Of a stretch of DNA of 64,000 bases, positions 43,346 through 52,266 are shown piece after piece. The notes under the pieces were generated by a model. The model was not told the origin of the DNA. It searched no databases and was given only the letters and a program-made list of their open reading frames with translations. A program made the position numbers and the translations under genes. The stretch spans positions 1-64,000 of the forward strand of contig JBGAIF010000010.1 in the NCBI GenBank assembly GCA_044225795.1, in the 5' to 3' direction. Position 1 is the stretch's first letter. Every line of letters begins with the position of its first letter. Source of the stretch: Nemorincola sp044225795 (GTDB lineage: Bacteria; Bacteroidota; Bacteroidia; Chitinophagales; Chitinophagaceae).

Positions 43346-43443
43346 TTGCGCATCTGTACAATTTGTATTGCTCACCTTAGTATTGATTTTCAATACAAAA
43401 CGGCAAAAATTGCTCATTTTAGTAGTGAAAATGAGAATTGCAT
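43346..43443. repeat. AT-rich duplicated block, copy 2
   Basis: Same order as copy 1: GCGC, CAATTTGTATTGC, TATTGATTTTCAATACAAAA and AATTGC words, with small gaps. It ends 117 bp before ffh. Confidence 0.65.
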
Positions 43444-43560
43444 AGTTCCTTTAAACCAATTAGCTGCTTAACCTATTGATTAGATACCAAATTCCCCCTT
43501 ATTTATTAACTTCGCCAACCATTTTTGAATATAAAGTTTTGATTTTTATTATTTCATAAT

Positions 43561-44889
43561 ATGTTCGATAATTTAAGTGAGCGGCTCGAGTCCGCGTTCA
43601 AGCAGCTAAAGGGCGAAGGCCGTATCAATGAGATCAACGTAGCGACCACTGTTAAGGAGATTCGTCGTGCGCTGGTAGATGCGGATGTGAACTACAAGAT
43701 AGCCAAGGAGTTTACCGACAAGGTGCGTGAGAAGGCTGTAGGGGAGAAGGTGCTTACTTCCATCAGTCCCGGACAACTGATGGTAAAGATAGTGAAGGAC
43801 GAGCTGGCCGAGCTGATGGGCGGCCGTGAAGAAGAACTAAGCCTTACAGGCAAACCAACGGTGATACTGATAGCCGGCCTGCAGGGTTCCGGTAAGACTA
43901 CGTTCAGCGGCAAGCTCGCCAACTTTCTGAAGAGCAAGAAGGGGCGCAACCCGTTGCTGGTAGCTGCGGACATTTACCGCCCGGCGGCTATGGAGCAGTT
44001 GCGTGTGCTCGGTGAGCAGATCAAAGTTCCGGTTTACATAGAGCAGGAGAATAAGAATGCCGTAAGCATAGCACAGAACGCGATAGCGCAGGCTAAGCGT
44101 GATGGCAATGCCGTAGTGATCATAGATACTGCGGGCCGCCTGGCCATAGATGAGGCAATGATGAAGGAGGTGGCCGATATAAAGGCTGCCGTGAACCCGA
44201 ACGAGATACTGTTTGTAGTTGACTCCATGACGGGCCAGGATGCGGTGAATACTGCCAAGGCATTCAACGACCGTCTCGACTTTACCGGTGTGGTACTCAC
44301 CAAGCTGGATGGTGATACACGTGGTGGTGCCGCGCTATCTATCAAATATACGGTAGATAAGCCCATCAAGTTTGTGAGCATGGGCGAGAAGCTGGATGCG
44401 CTGGATGTGTTCTACCCTGAGCGTATGGCACAGCGAATCCTGGGCATGGGTGATATCACTACGCTCGTGGAGCGCGCCCAGGCACAGTTCGACGAAGCGC
44501 AGGCAAAGAAGCTGGAGAAGAAGATACGCGCCAACAAATTCGATTTCGAAGACTTTAAAGAACAATTAGGCCAGATCAAGAAGATGGGTAACATCAAAGA
44601 TCTCCTCGCCATGATCCCCGGTGTAGGCAAGGCCATAAAGGACATAGATATCTCCGACGATGCATTCAAGGGCATCGAGGCTATCATCAATTCCATGACA
44701 CCGTTTGAACGCGCCAATCCTGAGGTCATAGACGGCAGCCGCCGTAAGCGTATCGCCAGGGGGTGTGGCAAGGACATCAACGAGGTAAATGCCTTCATGA
44801 AGCAGTTCGACCAGATGAAGCAGATGATGGGCCAGATGAACAAGATGCGCGGCCCTGGTATGCCGGGCATGATGCCGGGTAGGAGGTAG
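43561..44889 (+). CDS. ffh: Signal recognition particle protein Ffh
   Basis: 442 aa. The N domain (residues 1-95) precedes the GTPase domain with G1 'GLQGSGKTTFSGKLANFLK', G3 'IDTAGRLAIDEAMM' and G4 'LTKLDGDTRGGAAL'. The methionine-rich M domain ends in 'MKQMMGQMNKMRGPGMPGMM', which binds SRP RNA and signal sequences. It targets membrane proteins co-translationally through FtsY. Its upstream region carries the duplicated block described above. No SRP RNA gene was recognised in this window. Confidence 0.96.
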   Translation: MFDNLSERLESAFKQLKGEGRINEINVATTVKEIRRALVDADVNYKIAKEFTDKVREKAVGEKVLTSISPGQLMVKIVKDELAELMGGREEELSLTGKPTVILIAGLQGSGKTTFSGKLANFLKSKKGRNPLLVAADIYRPAAMEQLRVLGEQIKVPVYIEQENKNAVSIAQNAIAQAKRDGNAVVIIDTAGRLAIDEAMMKEVADIKAAVNPNEILFVVDSMTGQDAVNTAKAFNDRLDFTGVVLTKLDGDTRGGAALSIKYTVDKPIKFVSMGEKLDALDVFYPERMAQRILGMGDITTLVERAQAQFDEAQAKKLEKKIRANKFDFEDFKEQLGQIKKMGNIKDLLAMIPGVGKAIKDIDISDDAFKGIEAIINSMTPFERANPEVIDGSRRKRIARGCGKDINEVNAFMKQFDQMKQMMGQMNKMRGPGMPGMMPGRR

Positions 44890-44920
44890 TTGTTGGGAGG
44901 GATTCGTTTAAAGGAGTAGG

Positions 44921-45895
44921 TTATACAATTCCTTTTATCACCAACAGGGAGATACTTCCTATCAATATCCACAGCAGTACACCTTGCAGTATAGGGCGCC
45001 AGCCTACTTTCTTTATGGTAGTAAGCGACAGTCCCGAGCCAATGAGGAAGAGCGTGATCACTAATCCTTTTTTGCCAAATAGGTAAGCCCACTGGAATAG
45101 GGTATTATCGCCCAGCTTAGTGTTCAATGCCGGTATATGCAGCGGAAGGTAAGTAGATACCAGTATGGCCAGTATGAAGTAGAAGATGAAATAGGGGATC
45201 TTGATCTTTCCTGTGCTCTTCTGAAAGTAGGCCGTAGCCAGCGATACAGGAATGATCCACAGCGCACGCTCCAGCTTGATGGTAGTTGCTACCTGTAATG
45301 CGTCCGGGCTCCACTTGCTCGCAGCGCCTACTACTGAACTCGTATCATGTATAGCTATGGCGCACCATGTACCGAATTGCTGGTCTGTAAAGCCGATGAG
45401 ATGACCGAGTGTCGGGAATATGAACAGGGCCACAGAGTTGAGTATGAATATAGTACCCAGCGATACGCTGATCTGTTCATCACTGGCCTTGATGATAGGC
45501 GCTACTGCGGCAATGGCGCTGCCTCCGCATATGGCGGTACCATTAGAAATGAGCGCCGAGGTATTCCTGTCTATCTTCAGTTGCTTACCTATGAAGTAGC
45601 CTGCGCCAAGTGTCACAGCAATGGTACCCAGCGTGAACAGGAACCCTTCTTTGCCGGCTTGCATGGCATGTTCAAAGTTCATGTTGAAGCCAAGACATAC
45701 TACCGAAACCTGTAGCAGCAGGGTGGTAGCTTTCTTATTAAGGTGCAGGTATGGGTGACCGACAACAAGGGCAATGAGCAGCCCCGTAAGCAATGCTATC
45801 GGAGGATCTGTCTTAAAAACGATACAGGCTACTATGCAAAGAATGAAAATGACCTGCCTGGCGCCGTTGGGCAGGTTGAGCAATGTTGACTTCAT
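44921..45895 (-). CDS. YeiH-family (UPF0324) putative sulfate exporter
   Basis: About 324 aa from the ATG at 45895, which removes an unlikely 11-residue extension. Roughly ten hydrophobic segments, with 'FNMNFEHAMQAGKEG', 'NGTAICGGSAIAAVAPIIKA' and 'FGTWCAIAIHDTSSVVGAAS', all hallmarks of UPF0324/YeiH inner-membrane transporters. These are annotated as putative sulfate exporters on limited evidence. It is convergent with ffh. A link with sulfur use by the arylsulfotransferase or sulfotransferase genes of the window is only speculation. Confidence 0.85.
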   Translation of the reverse strand: MKSTLLNLPNGARQVIFILCIVACIVFKTDPPIALLTGLLIALVVGHPYLHLNKKATTLLLQVSVVCLGFNMNFEHAMQAGKEGFLFTLGTIAVTLGAGYFIGKQLKIDRNTSALISNGTAICGGSAIAAVAPIIKASDEQISVSLGTIFILNSVALFIFPTLGHLIGFTDQQFGTWCAIAIHDTSSVVGAASKWSPDALQVATTIKLERALWIIPVSLATAYFQKSTGKIKIPYFIFYFILAILVSTYLPLHIPALNTKLGDNTLFQWAYLFGKKGLVITLFLIGSGLSLTTIKKVGWRPILQGVLLWILIGSISLLVIKGIV

Positions 45896-45998
45896 GTTAT
45901 GGTTGCACCTCCGGGAAATGCAACGCAAAGATAATATTATGGATAGTATTTAATAGTAAACCCATTTAATAGCAATTCAACTACTTTTACACAAGCTT

Positions 45999-46577
45999 AT
46001 GCCCAATCTCTATATCATATCAGGTTGCAACGGAGCCGGGAAGACCACTGCCAGTTATACCATTCTGCCTGACATACTTGGGTGCAATGAGTTTGTGAAC
46101 GCCGACAATATTGCTTATGGCATCTCGCCATTCAATATGGAGGGAGTGGCAATAGAGGCAGGCAGGATCATGCTGCACCGTATAGAGGAGCTGTTGCAGG
46201 AGGGTGGTGACTTTGCTATAGAGACCACATTGGCTACACGCAGTTATGTTCATTTGGTAAGGCGGGCCCAGCAGATAGGGTTTACGGTCAAGGTCATCTA
46301 TATCTGGCTCGATTCACCGGAATTGGCCTTGCAGCGGGTCTCTGACAGGGTGCAGCGGGGCGGCCACAATATCCCGAAAGAAGTGGTGCTGCGCAGGTAT
46401 TACAAGGGTTTAAGTAACCTTTTTTCGTTATTTATGCCTGTCTGCAACGCCTGGATACTGGCCGACAACTCTCATGATGGTTTAAGGATCATAGCTCATG
46501 GGGAGAAAGATGATGATAATATCATAGAAAATACCGACCTTTGGGGTCTCATCAAAAAGCAAGTTCATGGCACATAG
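45999..46577 (+). CDS. Zeta-toxin-like P-loop kinase
   Basis: 192 aa. Walker A 'IISGCNGAGKTTASYTILPD' at the N-terminus, followed by 'FVNADNIAYGISPFN', 'FAIETTLATRSYVHLV' and 'RVQRGGHNIPKEVVLRRYYK'. These match the zeta-toxin/UDP-GlcNAc-kinase-like family. Classical zeta toxins phosphorylate UDP-N-acetylglucosamine and block cell-wall synthesis. A 61-aa protein overlaps its 3' end by 11 bp and may be the antitoxin, but the order toxin-first differs from classical epsilon-zeta. Confidence 0.8.
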   Translation: MPNLYIISGCNGAGKTTASYTILPDILGCNEFVNADNIAYGISPFNMEGVAIEAGRIMLHRIEELLQEGGDFAIETTLATRSYVHLVRRAQQIGFTVKVIYIWLDSPELALQRVSDRVQRGGHNIPKEVVLRRYYKGLSNLFSLFMPVCNAWILADNSHDGLRIIAHGEKDDDNIIENTDLWGLIKKQVHGT

Positions 46578-46752
46578 TCCGGAGAACGCTGAATTTTTTG
46601 CAAAAATCGAATATGGCCTGAAACTGGCTATTCAAAGATTGTATGAGCAGAAAGCCGCTAACAATGAAATGGCGGTGGTGTCTGTAAATGGTGAGGTGAA
46701 GCGTATTCCCGCTAAAGAACTGCTGGAGCAGCAAAAGAAGAAGAAACAGTAA
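46567..46752 (+). CDS. Small protein paired with the zeta-like kinase (possible antitoxin)
   Basis: 61 aa, helical, with a Lys-rich end ('ELLEQQKKKKQ') and 'MAVVSVNGEVKRIPAKE'. The overlap of 11 bp with the kinase gene indicates translational coupling. The size fits an antitoxin, but it has no similarity to the epsilon family that could be recognised by eye. It is followed by a perfect terminator. Confidence 0.6.
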   Translation: MAHSPENAEFFAKIEYGLKLAIQRLYEQKAANNEMAVVSVNGEVKRIPAKELLEQQKKKKQ

Positions 46753-46770
46753 TTGACCTTTATTTATAAA

Positions 46771-46800
46771 AGAACACCTCCGGACATCCGGAGGTGTTCT
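46771..46800. terminator. Bidirectional terminator
   Basis: AGAACACCTCCGG, loop ACAT, CCGGAGGTGTTCT: a perfect 13-bp stem with T tracts on both strands. It serves the zeta pair (plus) and the 635-aa protein gene (minus). Confidence 0.92.
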
Positions 46801-46817
46801 TTTTCATACAGGCAGTT

Positions 46818-48725
46818 TTATTCTATTATCAACTTGCCGGACATTTGCCTGGTAGGTGTTGTGGCGCTGATCACATAAACACCGGCAGGTACATTTAGGT
46901 TCATATTTACCGGTTTATTGGCAGGAACTATCTGTTCGCTGATCTGTTTGCCCAACAGGTCCATTATCCGTATGCGCACTAAATCGTCATCCGGCATCGC
47001 AATATCAAGCGTGACAAGTCCATTCGAAGGATTAGGGAAGATATTGATGCCCTGTTTCGACGGTTGTATCATTTCAGCCATTGTATGGCAATCCAGATAA
47101 GAACGCACGGTAAAAGGGAAGATCGTCGATACAATGCCGCAGGAATAAACGACAGTATAAATAATAGTGTCTTTGCCCGGTATCAATCCCTTGGCGATCC
47201 CATGACTAGTTATGTAGGAGATGGTATAGCTGCTGGTACTCCAGATGCCGCCGCTTACTGTCTCAGAAAGAGTTACCGTATTCCCGGGGCAAACGCTGTC
47301 TATCCCGCTGATGATGCCGGCATCGGGGTAGGGTGCTACGCTTACATTCACAGTTGTTGTGTCACTTGATTTGCCGTCACTGACAGCAACCCTGAACATA
47401 TCACTTCCCACGTATGAAGTATTGGGGGTATAGCTAAGTCCCGAAGGTGTGATAGTACTGCCCGTAGATACCGCCGTATAACCTGCTACAAGGCTGCCGT
47501 GTGCCGGCAACGTCGTTATCGTCCAGGTTTCTGTTTGTCCGGCATCCATATCAGCAATGGCAAGTTGCGAGTTCGTCGGCACTGATCCATCCATGCAAAC
47601 GTTTAGGGTCTGAAGGTGGCCGCCAATGAAATAAGGGTTATAATTTTCAGTCTTTTTAATGATACGGATACAATGGTTTTGCCTGTCGGCGATGTAGGTG
47701 TTGCCTGCGGCATCAAAACAGACATCAGTTGGTGAATTGATCTGCGCAGCAGTTGCCGGCCCGCCATCACCGCTATATCCACCTGTTCCGGTTCCTGCAT
47801 AAGTGGTGATGATGCCGGTAGCGTCTATTTTACGGACACGGTAGTCTCCGTCTTCACCAAAGAATACATTGCCGCTGCCATCTTCTTTTACTCCAACCGG
47901 GAAGAATATAGGCGTGGAAGTGGCAGGAACGCCATCCATCACATATCCTCCTACGCCATTGCCTGCTATGGTGGTGATGATACCGGCAGAGGTTACCTTC
48001 CTGATACGATGGTTGGCATTATCGCTCAGGTATAAATTTCCTGCGGCATCCATTGCAAGCTGATTTGTATTGTGTATCTGTGCGGCAGTTGCGGGGCCTC
48101 CGTCACCTGCCGAGCCTGGTGTTCCGTTGCCGGCATAGGTAGAGATCATTCCCGAGGTATTGACCTTGCGTACGCGGTAGTTGAAGATGTCTCCGATATA
48201 TACGTTACCTGCCGGATCGACCCAGACACCACCGGGGGTATTCAGTTTGGCGCTTGTAGCGGCTATGCCGTCTCCGTTAAAGCCGGCAACGCCTGTGCCT
48301 GCCACCGTTGATATGATACCGGAAGGGCTTATCTTCCGAACAACATTATTCAGGCCCTCAGCCACATAAACATTACCGGACGCGTCCACCGCTATTGCCA
48401 CCGGGTCATACATCTTGGCGCTTGTAGCCGGCCCCCCGTCTCCGAAGTAACCACCAACACCGCCTATACCTCCGATAGTGGTTATGATACCTGCCGATAC
48501 TTTTCGGACACAATGGTTCTTTGAATCGGCTATATACAGATTGCCGCTGGCATCACAAATTATTGCCTGTGGGCTGTATAGTTTCGCTGAAGTTGCCGGC
48601 CCGCCGTCGCCGCTAAACCCCGACAAGGTACCTGTTCCGGCAAAAGTTGATATAGATTGTGCAGATACTGCACCGTAGGTCATGCAGCATATTGCTGCAC
48701 ATAACATTACAGATAAGCTTTTCAT
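46818..48725 (-). CDS. NHL-repeat protein with T9SS type A sorting domain
   Basis: 635 aa with a signal peptide (about residues 1-22). Six NHL repeats (25-360, 'GYSGDGGPATAAQINSPTD' type) form a beta-propeller, followed by a cadherin/Ig-like domain (370-480, 'SYVGSDMFRVAVSDGKSSD'), one Big2-like unit ('GGIWSTSSYTISYITSHG') and a C-terminal type A sorting domain ('GINIFPNPSNGLVTLDIAM', 'GVYVISATTPTRQMSGKLII'). It is secreted by T9SS and anchored or released at the surface. The NHL part closely parallels that of the island adhesin. Confidence 0.88.
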   Translation of the reverse strand: MKSLSVMLCAAICCMTYGAVSAQSISTFAGTGTLSGFSGDGGPATSAKLYSPQAIICDASGNLYIADSKNHCVRKVSAGIITTIGGIGGVGGYFGDGGPATSAKMYDPVAIAVDASGNVYVAEGLNNVVRKISPSGIISTVAGTGVAGFNGDGIAATSAKLNTPGGVWVDPAGNVYIGDIFNYRVRKVNTSGMISTYAGNGTPGSAGDGGPATAAQIHNTNQLAMDAAGNLYLSDNANHRIRKVTSAGIITTIAGNGVGGYVMDGVPATSTPIFFPVGVKEDGSGNVFFGEDGDYRVRKIDATGIITTYAGTGTGGYSGDGGPATAAQINSPTDVCFDAAGNTYIADRQNHCIRIIKKTENYNPYFIGGHLQTLNVCMDGSVPTNSQLAIADMDAGQTETWTITTLPAHGSLVAGYTAVSTGSTITPSGLSYTPNTSYVGSDMFRVAVSDGKSSDTTTVNVSVAPYPDAGIISGIDSVCPGNTVTLSETVSGGIWSTSSYTISYITSHGIAKGLIPGKDTIIYTVVYSCGIVSTIFPFTVRSYLDCHTMAEMIQPSKQGINIFPNPSNGLVTLDIAMPDDDLVRIRIMDLLGKQISEQIVPANKPVNMNLNVPAGVYVISATTPTRQMSGKLIIE

Positions 48726-48830
48726 AGCAGTGAATAATTAACTAAAGTATCTAAAAAACGCGATACCACCAAATTCCACGTTTAGTAACATTCACGATTT
48801 AGCCCGGAAGCGGCTTTTTTGTTGCAAAAG

Positions 48831-51800
48831 TTAATCGCCTACTTCTTGTGTGTCCTGGTGCCATGGGAAAGACTCAGCGTTCTTTCCGATTTCCCAGTAA
48901 AACTTGTTGCGTTTTTTGTCAGTATTACCTACCTCGTTCATAGTTTCCGCATCATACAAGTGGCCGTTGACCATGGTATAATGCACACTCTCTGTGTAAT
49001 AGATGCTTTCCAGTGGATTCTTGTCAAGCACTACCAGGTCTGCAAGCTTACCTGCCTGAAGTGAGCCGATGTAGCTGTCCAGCCCCAGTGTAATAGCCGG
49101 GTTGAGGGTGGCTGTTCGTAGCGCCTGCAACGGAGACATACCGCCCTGTGCCATCATCCATATCTCCCAGTGTGCGCCGAGGCCCTGCAACTGGCCATGT
49201 GCTCCCATATTTACAATAACGCCGGAATCGGCAAGTTTTCTGGCACTTTGTGCCACCTGCAGGTATCCGTTCTCGTACTCTTCTTCTGGTGCCATTACAC
49301 GGTGCCTGCTACGGGTATCAATAACAGAACGGGGTGTAAAGCGCAACAAACGTTCCTTCTCCCACACGTTCGTATGTTGGTACCAGTAGTTCTCACCAAA
49401 CAAGGATCCATAAGAAACGATTAGGGTAGGGGTGTATGCCGTTTTGGAATTCTTCCAGAGTTGAATGAGGTCATTATAAACAGGAGCAACAGGTATATTA
49501 TGTTCGATGGTGGTGTGTCCATCAAGGATCATGGACAGGTTGTGGAAGTAGAACGATCCACCTTCCGGAACCACTTCCATATGCAGCTCGCGAGCAGCTT
49601 CTATGATCATTTGGCGTTGGTCGCGGCGGGGCTGATTGTAACTCTTGACGCTGAATGCACCGTAAGCCCGGCTGCGACGCAAGGCACTTCTGGCATCGTC
49701 CAGTGAATTGATTACAGCCTTAAAGTCGCCGTCGGCTCCATATAAAATGGTGCCCGTAGAGAATACCCGCGGACCCACCATAAGGCCGGCCTTGATCATT
49801 TCACTTTGTGCAAACACCATCTCGCTGTTTGCGGAAGGGTCGTGCATGGTTGTGACACCATATGCGAGATTGGCATAGTACGGCCAGTGTTGTTCGGGCG
49901 TGATGCCATAGCGGAAATGGTTGCCATGTGCATGTTCATCGATGAGTCCGGGAATTATGGTCATTCCTTTACAGTCGATAAGTTTCATTGATGAACTAAC
50001 TGTCACATCTTTTGATTTGCCCACTTCTTTGATGACATTGCCTTCAACGATGATCGTACCATCTTCTATCACTTCATCGCCCTTCATGGTGATGATGCGC
50101 GCATTTCTGAATGCAATGGCACCTTTAGGTTTGTCTGTTTTTGCAGTTAGACCCACGTTCAGCGATTCTGCTTTGAAGGATGAATCAGGGGTATCGAAGC
50201 GATTTTCTACATTCACTGTGTAATATTCGCTGCCAAGAGTATAGTGCAGCTTCTTGCTGTCACCGCTCCAATGCAGGTTTATGCCGGCATCTTTGGATAC
50301 TTTCCTTACAGGGAAGTCTGCCGTCTCCCTGTTGAGGTCGATTTCGCGGCCAGTGTGCGGGAAGGGAGACACATAAACCTGGTGCAGATCAACAAAGGCA
50401 ACCCAGTCCCCATCGGGAGACACAGAGAACTGATTTGTGTATTTCCCTTTGAATAATACCTGTTCTTCTGTACCATCGCGCTTGCAGCGGCTGAAGGTCT
50501 TATCTAATGCGCCAAAGAGGTTGCCGCCGGACTGATAGTATATATAGTTGCCGTCATTGCTGAATTTAGGATACTCACCCTTGTCCGTAACAAATTCGGG
50601 GTTGCTGCCGTTGATAGTCATCAGGTAGATGCCCGGTTTAATAGTATAGGCATTGCCAAGTACATCATTACTCCCTTCTTTTGTAAATACCACCCATCGG
50701 CCATCAGGAGATACTGAAGGAGTGCGGTATATGCCTTTTTTTGTTGTGATGCTCACGGGCTTGGCTCCGCCTTCCAATCCCACCTTGGCGATGCTGCCTG
50801 TGCCATTGTCTGTCCAGGTCACATACACCAGCGACCTGCCATCGGGTGTGAAAGTGGGTTCGAATTCGAGTGCTGCTGTAGTTGTTATCCGCTCCGGTTT
50901 TCCATCGGGCAATAGTTTCTTATAGAGGTGGCCGAGCGCATTGAACACAAGCCATCTGCCATCCGGGGATGTAACAGCGTGGCGTATCACGTTGACATTG
51001 AACTCATCAGGATTGATATTCTGTTTGAATCGTACAACATCCATCATGGTCTTACTTACGTTGCAGGTGAAAGGGATCTCCGTTGCTGAGTCAGTACGTG
51101 ATACATCCACTTTCATGATCTTGCCTTCAGCCCAGATAACAATGTACTTGTCGTCCGGTGTCCATGCGTAGCCGGGGTAGGAACCATATATGGTCCATGC
51201 TTCTTGTTGGTCCTTACTCAGTTTGCTATACACAGGCCATTCTTCACCTGTTTCTATATCCCGCAAAAACAGAACAGACTTGGTACGAACGCGTTTTACG
51301 AAGGCAAGGAGCTTTCCGTTGTGCGCGATCTGCGGCCTTACCGCACCACCAGGGCCCCCGGTAACCAGCTCACTGGTTCCTTTTTCGCGGTCGAAGCGTT
51401 TAATGACAAATATCTGGTTGTTCGGATCTTTGTTATATTGGAATGCTCCTCCTGGATACATATCCTCGCTGTAGTATACGTAGCGACCATCGGGAGAGAT
51501 ACAAGGTTCATTCAGATCTTGCTGATCATTTTTCTTGGGAGTCAGTTGAAGACCATTACCTCCATTAATATGATACATCCAAAGTTCTCCTGCGCCAAGA
51601 GAGCGGGTAGAAGTGAAATGCTTCCGGGCAATAACATATTTGCCATCGGGAGTAAATATCGGGTTATTGAGGAGGCGGAAATTTTCTTTGGTGAGTTGTT
51701 TGGCGTGTCCTCCATTTTTATTCATGATCCAGATATTATCTCCTGCACCGTCATCAGAAGTGAATAATACCTTAAGTCCATCGCTGCTGAAACGAGGCTG

Positions 51801-52112
51801 CACGTCTAAAGCAAGACCATAACGCAGCGTAGTAGCCTGGCCTCCGGTAATAGGCATGATGTAAATATCGCCCAACATGTCGAAAACAACCTCTTTGCCA
51901 TCAGGAGAAACATCCAGGTTCATCCATGTGCCTTCGTTCACCGTAAAGTTGACCTCCTTATGAGGCCCACCAGGGTTATTGACATCCCATTTCTTTTTTT
52001 CCTTTGACTCAACTTTGGCATCAGGCTTTGCATCTTCTTTTTTCTTCTTTGCCTCAGAAACTACAGGAACTACACAAAGCAGTATTACTGCCAGCAGGTT
52101 ATTGACACGCAT
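48831..52112 (-). CDS. Secreted PD40-amidohydrolase protein
   Basis: 1093 aa with a signal peptide ('LLAVILLCVVPVVSEA') and a Lys-rich linker. Residues about 45-640 form TolB-like PD40 propeller repeats ('VSPDGRWVVFTKEG'). The C-terminal 400 residues are a metal-dependent amidohydrolase with the HxH motif in 'IPGLIDEHAHGNHFRYG', later His in 'DGHTTIEHNIPVAP' and the C-terminal 'GKLADLVVLDKNPL'. Such proteins are common in Bacteroidota and are thought to be periplasmic or outer-membrane hydrolases or peptidases of unknown substrate. It lies between the two chromosomal T9SS genes on the same strand. Confidence 0.85.
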   Translation of the reverse strand: MRVNNLLAVILLCVVPVVSEAKKKKEDAKPDAKVESKEKKKWDVNNPGGPHKEVNFTVNEGTWMNLDVSPDGKEVVFDMLGDIYIMPITGGQATTLRYGLALDVQPRFSSDGLKVLFTSDDGAGDNIWIMNKNGGHAKQLTKENFRLLNNPIFTPDGKYVIARKHFTSTRSLGAGELWMYHINGGNGLQLTPKKNDQQDLNEPCISPDGRYVYYSEDMYPGGAFQYNKDPNNQIFVIKRFDREKGTSELVTGGPGGAVRPQIAHNGKLLAFVKRVRTKSVLFLRDIETGEEWPVYSKLSKDQQEAWTIYGSYPGYAWTPDDKYIVIWAEGKIMKVDVSRTDSATEIPFTCNVSKTMMDVVRFKQNINPDEFNVNVIRHAVTSPDGRWLVFNALGHLYKKLLPDGKPERITTTAALEFEPTFTPDGRSLVYVTWTDNGTGSIAKVGLEGGAKPVSITTKKGIYRTPSVSPDGRWVVFTKEGSNDVLGNAYTIKPGIYLMTINGSNPEFVTDKGEYPKFSNDGNYIYYQSGGNLFGALDKTFSRCKRDGTEEQVLFKGKYTNQFSVSPDGDWVAFVDLHQVYVSPFPHTGREIDLNRETADFPVRKVSKDAGINLHWSGDSKKLHYTLGSEYYTVNVENRFDTPDSSFKAESLNVGLTAKTDKPKGAIAFRNARIITMKGDEVIEDGTIIVEGNVIKEVGKSKDVTVSSSMKLIDCKGMTIIPGLIDEHAHGNHFRYGITPEQHWPYYANLAYGVTTMHDPSANSEMVFAQSEMIKAGLMVGPRVFSTGTILYGADGDFKAVINSLDDARSALRRSRAYGAFSVKSYNQPRRDQRQMIIEAARELHMEVVPEGGSFYFHNLSMILDGHTTIEHNIPVAPVYNDLIQLWKNSKTAYTPTLIVSYGSLFGENYWYQHTNVWEKERLLRFTPRSVIDTRSRHRVMAPEEEYENGYLQVAQSARKLADSGVIVNMGAHGQLQGLGAHWEIWMMAQGGMSPLQALRTATLNPAITLGLDSYIGSLQAGKLADLVVLDKNPLESIYYTESVHYTMVNGHLYDAETMNEVGNTDKKRNKFYWEIGKNAESFPWHQDTQEVGD

Positions 52113-52217
52113 AATAAATAAATAATTAATAGAGGGATAAAGATAAGTTTCAATCGGGAGAAATTGACAAATAACGGGTGATTAACGAATTTGCAGCAAG
52201 CCGTTCAACAAAAAGAA

Positions 52218-52240
52218 GAGCCCCGGATATACCGGGGCTC
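52218..52240 (-). terminator. Terminator after the 2326-aa protein gene
   Basis: GAGCCCCGG/CCGGGGCTC 9-bp stem, followed on the minus strand by TTCTTTTTG. Confidence 0.88.
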
Positions 52241-52266
52241 CATTAATTAATGTCCAGTAATACGGA

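Noticed and set aside
43141..43560. SRP RNA gene upstream of ffh
   Set aside because: No conserved helix 8 motif (GGAA / AGCA loops) could be recognised; the segment is explained by the duplicated AT-rich blocks.
48800..48825. AGCCCGGAAGCGGCTTTTTTG as a terminator
   Set aside because: The T tract is on the plus strand, but both neighbouring genes are on the minus strand.
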